From assembly GCA_026225945.1 (NCBI GenBank), contig JAMJFZ010000320.1, positions 16,336,001 to 16,400,000 of the forward strand: a DNA stretch of 64,000 nt, read 5' to 3'. Position numbers and translations under genes: made by a program. Shown here one piece after another: positions 55,503-64,000 of the stretch. This DNA comes from Cricetomys ansorgei (Eukaryota; Chordata; Mammalia; Rodentia; Nesomyidae). The first letter of the stretch is position 1; every line of letters begins with the position of its first letter. The notes beneath the pieces were generated by a model that saw only the letters and a list, made by a program, of their open reading frames with translations, made no database searches and was not told where the DNA came from.

Positions 55503-55622
55503 TATATATATAATACATATATATGATGTATTATATATAATATATAATTATATATATTATTATATATATTATATATATATTATAATATAGTATTATATAA
55601 TATTATACATGTATATATATAA
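55503..55622. repeat. AT-rich palindromic tract
   Basis: About 120 bases almost only A and T, rich in tatata and attatataat palindromes. Confidence 0.9.
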
Positions 55623-55644
55623 TACTTACATAGATACATACATA

Positions 55645-55968
55645 TATTGGGTGTATGTGTGTATGTGTGTGCTCACAGTTGCATGTGTGTGGGTTTGCGT
55701 GTGTACACGTACTCGAGTGCATGTGGAAGCCAGAGGACAACCTAGAGTATTTTTCCTCAGGTGCCATCTACCATTTTTTTTTTTAAAAGATGATTTCTCA
55801 CTGGCCCAGAACTGACAAGTTCAGGATCTCCTAATCCTGCGTCCCCAGCACTGGGTTTACAAGTGTGGGCATACTTGGAGTTTTAAAGTGGGTTCTTGGA
55901 ACTGGAGCTCAGGTCCTTGTGCTAGTGAGCAAGCACTTTATCGACTGAGCTATCTCCCCAACTCATTA
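55645..55968 (-). repeat. RSINE1-like SINE
   Basis: gtggaagccagaggacaacc, ctcaggtgccatctacc and gactgagctatctccccaac. Confidence 0.7.
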
Positions 55969-57184
55969 AAGTACTTTAATATTGCAGAAGATTAACCTGG
56001 CAGGCATATATTTTGATATTTTAGAAAGTTTGTATCTGTATACCTTCCTTCCTTCCTCTCTTTTTTTTCTTTTTTTTCTTTTGGCAGCACTGTAGATGTC
56101 TTCGGGGCCTTGCATGTGTTAGGCTCTGCCCCTGACCTGCATGCCCAGAGAATTGTAGGTCATGTTCTTTCCCCTAAAAAATATAAAACAACAGTGTGCT
56201 GTGTTTTTTAGTTTTTTCTGTTCTACAGTGTTGCAATAGGCTCAGCCACATATCTTGCTTCTGTGGCTTTGCTGTGCGCCAAAGACTGAGCTCAGTGCCT
56301 TGTTCCCTCTAGGCACACCATCTCAAAAAATGTCTGAAAGATACCCTGTATTTCTTTCTTAGCATCACCCAAGTTTTTAACCTTTTGTTTTTATTGGAAG
56401 ATTGTGATAAGAACAAGTTTATTATTTAGAACAAGTATTATAAGAACAAGTATATTATTATGCATTTATGGTGGAAGAATGTGTTGCTGTTGTTGATATA
56501 AAGGAGTTGGTGGCTGGGTTTAGTTGTAGGCTCTGAGAGAAAGCATCTTTTAAAATCAGACTTCTGATGGGAGAGCAATGCTGAGCATTTGATTTGATCA
56601 CTGCACAAATGGTCTTTTGTTTTAGGGAGTGCAGTTTAGAGTAATTGAAGAAGAACCCCACCCGCTGCTTGCTCAGTTTGTCTGCTCGCCACATAATTGA
56701 ATTTTGCACAAAGGAAAGAGGAGAGACTATTTCCAGGTGCACCGTGCGGTGTATTTCCTATGGGTTCTTTAATTTCTCTGGAGCCTCACTCATGTTAAGT
56801 ACCCCGCAGAGGACTTACTTCAGTGTTTATTTTAAGAGATCCAAAGAAGGAGAATGACATTTCTTTTGAAACCAACCTCTGAATTGATTGGATGTTTTTA
56901 AAATAGCAAACCTTGGCTCTCAATCACATTTTTGGTTTATTTCTATCAACTTGCCAAAGAAATGAAATTAGGAGACATAATTGTGTTTCACATTCCCCAG
57001 GGCTATGATTTCAAAACCGCAGAAAAACTGTTATAGACTACTCTGCCACAAAACACAAAAACTCCTGTAAGATGGAGGTTCAGCTGAACGACATATTTTT
57101 GTGTCCTCTGGCCAGTGTCTGGGTGTGTACACCCAGAAGAAATTCCATGTACTCTCATTCTGATCAACAGAATCTTTTGCTGTT

Positions 57185-57325
57185 GTTCTTTTTGCTTTTT
57201 TGAGACAGGGTCTTTCAATGTAGCCCTGGCTGTCCTGGAACTCTCTATGTAGAGCAGCCTGGCCTTGAACTTGCAGAGAATTTCCTGCCTCTTTCTCTAG
57301 CTTGCTGTTATCAAGGGCATGTGCC
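57185..57325 (-). repeat. B1 SINE
   Basis: tgagacagggtctttcaatg and ctggctgtcctggaactctc. Confidence 0.88.
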
Positions 57326-57565
57326 CTGCCCACTGAATCTTTACTGTTGCTTCATTTGGTGAGTGGTGGTGGAATGGTGCTTAGGAGGGCAGGGGATGGG
57401 GAGCTATGGAAGCTGAGTTAGAGTGGCCTTCAGAGGATCTAGACAGATAAGCGTTCACATGGTGTTCACTGCCACAAACCCACAAGTGAGGGGCCAGAAT
57501 AGTTAGCCTTCTAGACTCCTTGACTGCTTTAATTTGTGTGACTTGGAAGCATTTTCTGGAACATA

Positions 57566-57658
57566 CCCACCCATTGTATAATCTCAACATTTAGGAGGCT
57601 GAGGCAGGAGGACAACTTGAGGTTAGCCTATGCTACATAATGAGACTGTCTAAAAAAA
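57566..57658 (+). repeat. B1-type SINE
   Basis: caacatttaggaggctgagg and catgagactgtct-like right end. Confidence 0.65.
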
Positions 57659-57705
57659 TGCATTTTCTGGACATAAATCTTGGAATCACTTTCAATTATC
57701 AAAAG

Positions 57706-57850
57706 CTGGCTGGGCAGTAGTGGCACAGCATTTTAATCCCAGAGGTAGGCAGATCTTTGTGAGTTTGAGACCAGACTGGTCTACAGAGTGAGTCCCCGGA
57801 CAGCCAGAGTTACAACAGAGAAACCCTATCTTGAAATAAACAAACAAAAA
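57706..57850 (+). repeat. B1 SINE
   Basis: ctgggcagtagtggcacagc and gagaccagactggtctacag. Confidence 0.92.
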
Positions 57851-58157
57851 AGAAATGAACAATTATCAAAAGGTGGTTGTGCACAGATTCAGTCGCATGG
57901 GCCACTGAGAAGAAGGCATTAGTGAGATCGTATTTGCAAGAACAGTCGTGAGATATTGGAGGGGATACAATAAGTATTCCTTGGGGAGCATCACAGAAAT
58001 GTGTTTATTTAGTTGTTCATTATTCCAACTGCTAGATAGCTGCTCTGTGCCAGGCCAGGTACTTCAGTAGATGCTGGGTGAGGTAAGTCTATAAGAATAT
58101 CCATGGAACTGATATACAGTAGTATATTAAAACCTGTGTTTTAGGTTTCCTTCCATC

Positions 58158-58262
58158 TTTTTTTTTTTTTTTTTTTTTTGATATGGTCTTTTTACCTTGT
58201 TGACCTGGAGCTCACTATGTAGACCAGTGTGGGCTTAAATATCTTGTGCCACCATATCTGGA
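58158..58262 (-). repeat. B1 SINE with long T tract
   Basis: About 20 T, then gacctggagctcactatgta and gccaccatatctgga. Confidence 0.78.
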
Positions 58263-58402
58263 TCATTCCAATTCATTTGAACATCAATACACTATGAACA
58301 AAATTAGTTTGATTGGAGTATAATTAGGAATTATCATTCTATTCAATTGGATAAATGTGTACAATCTCATAATTTTGGTGTAGGATAAAAGAACAATATG
58401 TC

Positions 58403-58530
58403 AAGCTGGGTAGTGGTGGTGCAGACCTTGGTGGATCTTTGGGAGTTCAAGGCCAGCCTGGTCTACAAAGTGAGTTCCAGGACAGCCAGGGCTACAAAGG
58501 GAAACCTTGACTCAGAAAACAAAAACAGAA
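58403..58530 (+). repeat. B1 SINE, internal deletion
   Basis: gctgggtagtggtggtgcag and caaggccagcctggtctaca; the part between the A and B boxes is missing. Confidence 0.9.
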
Positions 58531-58708
58531 ACAGTATGTTGTTAGGATGCCTAGAAAGATTACTTAAATTATGAGTATTAACATGAAAATCTAATTTCCC
58601 ATTCAAATAGAGACTGAACTGGAGAATGTGGAATTCTTATAAGAAGACCGGTCCTAAGAAAGAAAACTCCCTTTTCTTTCAATTTCTCTTTCATTAGAGT
58701 TAGTAAAT

Positions 58709-58803
58709 GAGGGCTGGGGATACAGCTCAGTTGGTCAAGTGTTTTCCTTGCATTCCTGAGGTCTTGGGTCTGATTCCCAGCACTTAAAAAAAAAAAAAAA
58801 AAA
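58709..58803 (+). repeat. ID SINE with A-tail
   Basis: ggggatacagctcagttggt and gattcccagcact, then about 18 A. Confidence 0.82.
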
Positions 58804-58826
58804 GTAAATAAATAAAGTATTTGAAA

Positions 58827-58955
58827 TGAGGTGTGATGGCACCAAGTCTGCAATCCCAGGGAGGAGGTAGAGGCAGGAGGATCAGGAGTTCAAGTTCGCT
58901 ACACAGAAAATCTGAGGCCAGCCTGTGTTACATGAGAAATTGTCTTAAATAACAA
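58827..58955 (+). repeat. B1-type SINE
   Basis: ggtgtgatggcaccaagtct, aggcaggaggatcaggagtt and gaggccagcctgtgttac. Confidence 0.8.
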
Positions 58956-59767
58956 CAATAATAAATGAGCTATTGGGAACTCAATGTACTCTAATATATA
59001 CTTTCAGATTTAAGCTTTAAAAATAGCTTTTGATGTTATTGAGATCATTTTGCTCTGGAATATTGTGTTTGACAGATTTCTTGCTGGAGCCACCTCCATT
59101 ATTTAAAACATGTCAGCCCCGGGATGTTCTAGGTTAGCTTCCGTGGACTACCTTTTCTGTATGTAGAGGTTTCACCACTAGAACCTCCGTTCATTAGGAC
59201 CTGGAGAAAACATGAAAATCGGCAGGACATAACTGACTCTTTCTGGAGTTGGTCTCTACCACATGCTTCAAAAATGTGTCTATTCTCTGATGTTGCATTT
59301 CTAGAAATTTATTTTTAATGAGACAAACCAAAATTTATGCCAGAATATGTCTACAAGATGTTAGTTACAGCATTATTTCTAGTGCATAAACTGAAAATGA
59401 AGCCACTGTCTCCACAGAGGAGATGAGTAATCAAAGCTATAGCTTAGGAAGGAAAGCTGACTCAAGAGTTTTTAATCGATTTGGCGCTTTTAGCTGTGTT
59501 TCATAAAACCCCAAGGCCCATCTGACATACATCAGGGCCCTCAGACCATTTCCCTTGAGTCGCATTCGTGCTGGTTGGGATTGATGCCTAGCTACTGTAT
59601 TTTCATTGACCCCGTGATCTGACCTTTTGATTTGTAGGACATGGTCTTATAGACTTCTTTTAAGGTGGATAATGCTTTACACTTGGATAGCAGTCTATTG
59701 CTGTGAGTTGTTGATGGTGCCTTTGGTGTGGGCACTTTAATTAATAATTAATTAATTAATTGTAGCA

Positions 59768-59832
59768 GTGCTGGGGTTGGAACCTGTGCCTTGTGCTGCG
59801 TAGGCAAGGGCTATGATGCTGTTCCCCACCCC
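59768..59832 (-). repeat. ID/B4 fragment
   Basis: gtgctggggttggaacctgt and gtaggcaagggctat; preceded by an (ATTA)n run. Confidence 0.55.
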
Positions 59833-60189
59833 CTGCCTCTGGCCTGTTTGTGCTTTTTAAATGAAGATGCTTTGTAGAGCAAGCACTCTTTCAGTAGCAC
59901 CTGCCTGCCTATGAGCTGATGAGCTGCCTCTGGGGCTTTCTGGCTGGCTTGCCTTACGGCCTATTGCTACTAAGCACAGCCTGACTTCACCTTGCTGAGC
60001 CAGCTTACGGAATTTCAGAGGGAGAAATCCACACACATTGTATTTCAGTCTACTTTATGTATCAAGGCTGTGGAAAATCTTGGATTAATCAACTCTTGTT
60101 CTCCTTTGGAACTACAGATGCAATTATCCGGAGTACTGTCTTGTATAGAAAATACAAATTGCTTTTGTTATTATTATCTGAATTAAGAT

Positions 60190-60378
60190 TTTTTTTTAGC
60201 ATTTACTATTTATTGTGCATGTGAGCACAGTGTGTGTGTGTGTGTGTGTACTCTCATGGAGATTAGAGGACAACTTGTAGAAATTATTTCTCTCCTTTCA
60301 ACCATGTGGGTTCCAGGGATCAAACTCAGCCTGTCAGGCTTGGTGGTACCTTTATTTGCTGAACCATTTCAGTGGCCC
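60190..60378 (-). repeat. B2/B3 SINE
   Basis: gattagaggacaacttgtag and tgggttccagggatcaaact, with an internal GT run. Confidence 0.65.
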
Positions 60379-60467
60379 TATTGTTTGCATTAAAAAAAAA
60401 AAATGTGTTGACAATGTGATTCTATCATAGTCCATAGGGAAGAGAGTTACTTTAACAGATAATTCCA

Positions 60468-60540
60468 GGCCAGAGGTAAAGCTCAGTGGTAGAGCATTTG
60501 CTTGCATGTACGAGATTTTAGGTTCAGTGCATGTGCACAC
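60468..60540 (+). repeat. ID SINE
   Basis: aagctcagtggtagagcatt then tgcttgcatg. Confidence 0.78.
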
Positions 60541-60627
60541 AGACAGACACACACAGACACACAAAATGGTGTGTGTGCGTGTGTGTTGTGTGTGAGGTAA
60601 TGAATGCTTGTAAGCCCAGCACTTAAG

Positions 60628-60670
<43 letters not shown>
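60541..60670. repeat. Clustered CA, GT and AC runs
   Basis: CA-rich 60541-60563, GT-rich 60570-60594 and a pure (AC)n at 60631-60670, in opposite senses. Confidence 0.9.
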
Positions 60671-60674
<4 letters not shown>

Positions 60675-60971
60675 CTGTGAATCCTGTTCCAGTTATTCAT
60701 GAGCTATTTTGATTGGGTCTTGGCCAGTCATTTTATCGTTTTGTACATTAGATTTCTGATCTGCAAAATGAAAATAATTACCATGCAGGTTGTTATGGGG
60801 ATTATATGACGTATGTTTAAGCACTCAACTGATGTTGACACAAAGGGATTGTAACTAATTTAAACCAGTGAAGTTTCAACCAGTTTAATCCTTTCTTCAG
60901 ATGTCACCCTGAATGGTGGAGATAATCTCAGATATTTTAGATAATGCAAAGATAAGGATGTATTAGAATCA

Positions 60972-60973
60972 CC

Positions 60974-61013
<40 letters not shown>

Positions 61014-61039
61014 CATCCATCCATCCATCCATCCATCCA
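60972..61039 (+). repeat. (CTGT)n(ATCC)n compound microsatellite
   Basis: Pure CTGT units to about 61010, then pure ATCC units. Confidence 0.95.
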
Positions 61040-61228
61040 GGATCTCATGTACACCAAAATGGCCTAAAATATGCAGCTGAGGATGACCTTGAACTTCTGA
61101 TCTTCCTGCTGTAATACTCTTAAGTGCTGGGCTTACAGGCATTCATTACCACACCTGGTTTATATAGTGCTGGGCACTGAGCCCAGGGCTTTGTAGTGAG
61201 TACCCTACTGACTGAGCTACATCCCTAA
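61040..61228 (-). repeat. B4 SINE
   Basis: gatgaccttgaacttctgat (B1-like), then gtgctgggcactgagcccag and gactgagctacatccc (ID-like). Confidence 0.78.
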
Positions 61229-61559
61229 TTCCATTGTTAAACTCTTAGGTTCAGAAAAATCTCTTAACGTACATCCATTTAGAACTTTACAACTCAGAGC
61301 AAAGATAGGACACTTCCCAGTGCTGGTTAGAACTTGGAAAGTTCTCTAGCACAAAGCAATAAGTCTTATTCTAGCAAGAACAAAGGCTATACAAATATTG
61401 TGAATAAAATATTACATAACCAGTTTAACTTATGCTCTGCTTTTATATAAGGGTTCACTGTTACAAGGCAAACATATCATTTTTTTCAGATAGAGTTTTC
61501 CTCTTGTAGTGTTCTTCCCCATACAGGCTTAGGCATTTGAAACTTAGTTCCCAGCTGGT

Positions 61560-61857
61560 ACAGCTGTTTGAGGAGGTTTAGGAGTTGTGGCTTTGCTGGC
61601 AGAGGCACCTCTCAGGAGGTGGGCTTTCAGTTTAAAAGCCTCACTCCACTTCCAGTTGGCTCGCTCTGCTTCATGTCTGTGGTTTGAGGATGTGAGCCCC
61701 AGCTTCCTGCTTCTTTCACTGTGCGTGTTGCTTGCTGCTCTTTCTTCCTGCCATGATAGGTACTCCTCTCTCTGGAACTGCAAGGCAAATAGAATACTCC
61801 TTCTATATGTTGCTTTTGGTGATGTTATTTTATCACAGCAATAGAAACGTGACATGC
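61560..61857 (+). mobile_element. MT-type LTR (ERVL-MaLR)
   Basis: Sense copy: tcctgccatgatagg, then ttttatcacagcaatagaaa and cgtgac at the 3' end. Non-coding. Confidence 0.5.
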
Positions 61858-61945
61858 AATTTAGCCCAGGCTGACCTTAAACTCATGAGCCTTCTGCTTC
61901 TACTCCTGAGTGTTAGGCTTATACTTCCATCCATCACACCTGGAT
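61858..61945 (-). repeat. B1 fragment
   Basis: agcccaggctgaccttaaac and gagtgttaggcttatac. Confidence 0.6.
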
Positions 61946-62304
61946 TCTCCATTATTTTCTAGTGGTGGTGATAGTTTTATGACTGTCTAATCTGGAAGCC
62001 CCCTACTCCTGAAGATTTCTATGATATGATCCAAAATGTGGGCATTTCTGGGATGCTATGTCTTGTCTCTGTGAACTGCTCCTTCAGTAGTTTATGAATG
62101 TACAATTACCTCGACCCCTCCAGTCCTCACATTCCACGGTTCTGTCACTGCTCCTGCCCTGGGTCTTGGAACTCATTCCCCACCATGTCCTTTCTGTTTA
62201 TCCCAACTGAGGTCATTGCTCAACACTGGACTCTGATCCTCACACGGCCTTACACATCTCCTTTTCTGACTCCTTATCTTACTTTCCCAATGGTGTTCTT
62301 TCTT

Positions 62305-62495
62305 TCTAAGATTTTTTAATATGTGTATGTCTGTGTGTGAGTTTGTGCATTGGAGTTCTGGTGCCTGAGGAGGCCAGAGAGATCAGACCCCTCTGGAGCT
62401 GGAGTCACAGGACTTTGTGAATTGCCTGATATGGGTGCTAGGAACAAAGTCAGGTCTTTTCCAAGAGCAGCATGTGTGCCATCTGTCCAGCTCCT
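62305..62495 (-). repeat. B2/B3 SINE
   Basis: ggtgcctgaggaggccagag, then gatatgggtgctaggaacaa. Confidence 0.78.
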
Positions 62496-62627
62496 CACAT
62501 TTCTAATTTCTGAAACCATTCTGAAAGGCCTCAGCAGCATCCCCACAGTAACTCACATTCCCAGATACATTCCAGATACTCTTGATCTTTCCACAGTGGA
62601 GTCCTTGCTTTCTTAGAAACACTGGAT

Positions 62628-62672
62628 CCTTGGTGGCGACGGTGGTGGTGGAGGTGGTGTGTGTGTGAGGGG
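62628..62672 (+). repeat. (GGT)n-rich tract
   Basis: ggtggcgacggtggtggtgg then gtgtgtgtg. Confidence 0.85.
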
Positions 62673-62954
62673 TTGGGGAGCATTTCCTCTCCTACACTTC
62701 TTAAATGATGGACTGGCGAATAGGTGGGTATCTTTGTCATAGCTTCTAGAACATTTCCCCTACTACGTTTTGCCACCAAGGCCAACTAGCCCCTATTAGT
62801 GTGTAGAAGTCCTCTCCCACAACACACCCTCATTCTGTAAAGACTGTAGCTCCAGCTTCCTCTTGCCCCATGCCCCTTGCCTTCTTTCACGCTCCTTCAT
62901 ACTCTTTTATCCTGTGTAGATCTGTTTATCTATCAGTGTCTGGCCTTGGAGTCT

Positions 62955-63290
62955 GTATCAGTTACCTTTGTCATTAATGTGACGGAATGCTTGACAAGAG
63001 CAACTTAAGGAAGGAAGGTTTTGCTTGGTTCACAGCAGCCTGGCGCTGACGGGAAGGCACGGCTGCAGCAGCGGGGGAAGGGGGGCGGTGGTTGGTTGTG
63101 CTGTGCTTCAGCAGTCAGGAGGCAGAGGAGTGCTGCTGCTCACCTGCCTTTCTCCTTAGTCTTTGTTTTTTTTTGTCTGGGAGTCAGGTCCAAAGGTGGT
63201 GCCACCCACATTCATGGCAGTTCTTCCTTCGTTCTTCCTTCATTAAAACTCTATGGAAACATCCTCACAGGCACACTGCTCGCTTGAGAT
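62955..63290 (-). mobile_element. MaLR-type LTR
   Basis: cagttacctttgtcattaat, gcttgacaagagcaacttaa and ggaaggttttgcttggttca fit the reverse start of a rodent MaLR LTR; the far end is unclear. Confidence 0.45.
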
Positions 63291-64000
63291 GAGTCTCTTA
63301 GATGATTACAAAACCAGACCAGGTGCCTTTTGGATTTTTGAATTTCCCCTCTCCAGTGATTCCCTACAATCATTACTTTTCCATAACCTCAATTTCAAGT
63401 GCTATCTAGTATTGCTACACTGACTGCCTTGAAGAATTGGTTCAGTTTGAATAGTCACTGGTTAAGATCATCTCAGGCAAATAGGCTCCATCGATTCAGC
63501 CCCATTTGCTCTGTTCAGAGGCAATTGTGTGACTTAGCTGAGATCAGACATCAGCAGACAGAGACTATGGGGGAGGAGCTAAACAACAAAGGGTTAAGGA
63601 CATTGAACTGAAGCTTCAAAGAAAGAGGAAAAGCTTGAGCAGAAGAACAGTAGTCCCTTCTGGAGGAGCCGGTTGGCAGCCCTGCACATCAGAAGGTGGG
63701 ACCCTGGCTGGAGAACAGGGAATGAATGGATTGTGAACTGGATTCCTGTAGGGTCAGCAAGGATGGACTAGAGAGAGAAGGAGGCCTGCCCTAGGATCAC
63801 AGAGAAGAAAATGTCCCAGAGCACGCAGTAGGGGCTGAGTAAATATTTATCCTCTGACTGCGGGCAGCAGGTTTTGTGTTTTCTCAGCCTGTTTTGGATA
63901 GAGAAGTGGAAGGATGCCACATTTTCAACAGGTGTTGGGGGAGGGCAGGCTGCTGTTTTGCTGGCTTTAGTTTGAGTTAGAAGCAGCCTCAGAGGTTGGG

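Larger units (their letters stand above)
39841..64000. other. Intergenic region upstream of Nudt4
   Basis: No exon set with splice sites and no conserved protein is visible on either strand. The interval holds SINEs, LTRs, one L1 3' end and simple repeats. Repeat-poor parts are 40350-41060, 42060-42930, 43690-44440, 48180-49830, 54000-54700, 56050-57180, 58960-59730 and 63300-64000. Confidence 0.75.

Noticed and set aside
58709..58803. tRNA-like sequence with A and B box look
   Set aside because: This and similar stretches (35108, 54713, 60468) are ID SINEs derived from a tRNA; they do not form a tRNA cloverleaf gene and end in A-rich or simple tails.
61544..61855. 103-codon - strand ORF
   Set aside because: It covers an MT-type LTR in antisense and shows no known protein features.
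1..64000. CRISPR arrays, operons, prokaryotic insertion sequences, phage elements
   Set aside because: The window is rodent nuclear DNA; the regular repeats seen are microsatellites, one minisatellite and SINEs.

Overview
This window is nuclear DNA from a muroid rodent (mouse, hamster or vole type). It has intron-containing vertebrate genes with GT-AG junctions, one CpG-island promoter, and a dense load of rodent SINEs (B1, B2/B3, B4, RSINE1-like, a few old ID elements). It also holds MT/MaLR-type LTRs, an Lx-type LINE-1 3' end and two URR1-like hAT elements. The few, diverged ID copies argue against rat. The species is not settled.

Layout. Positions 1-14308 are the 3' part of intron 1 of Ube2n. 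Coding exons 2, 3 and 4 of Ube2n lie at 14309-14555, 14744-14884 and 15497-15537 on the + strand; exon 1 is outside the window. Its 3' UTR probably ends near 16.5 kb, with further poly(A) signals at 17.35 kb. Positions 16.5-21.97 kb lie between the two genes. Nudt4 (DIPP2) is complete on the - strand. Its five coding segments are 38987-39082, 27799-27909, 26771-26815, 24902-24986 and 24464-24666, which add up to exactly 179 codons plus a stop. Its repeat-free 3' UTR runs down to about 21.97 kb, and its CpG-island promoter lies at about 38.9-39.8 kb. Positions 39.8-64 kb show no protein-coding gene. They are SINE-rich intergenic DNA with LTRs, an L1 3' end and several repeat-poor islands that could be regulatory.

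The two genes are convergent. Ube2n (UBC13) is the E2 enzyme that builds K63-linked ubiquitin chains. Nudt4 is a Nudix hydrolase of diphosphoinositol polyphosphates and diadenosine polyphosphates. Nothing in the sequence ties them to one pathway.

Points most worth a second look: a NAGNAG acceptor at Nudt4 exon 4 that predicts a one-glutamine isoform switch; a (CGG)10 tract and upstream ORFs in the Nudt4 leader, one ending in an ATGA overlap with the main start; an 11-unit, 19-bp minisatellite in Nudt4 intron 1; an LTR-like element with about 240-bp direct repeats near the left end; and nested insertions with readable target-site duplications that give relative ages. I found no clearly new gene system.
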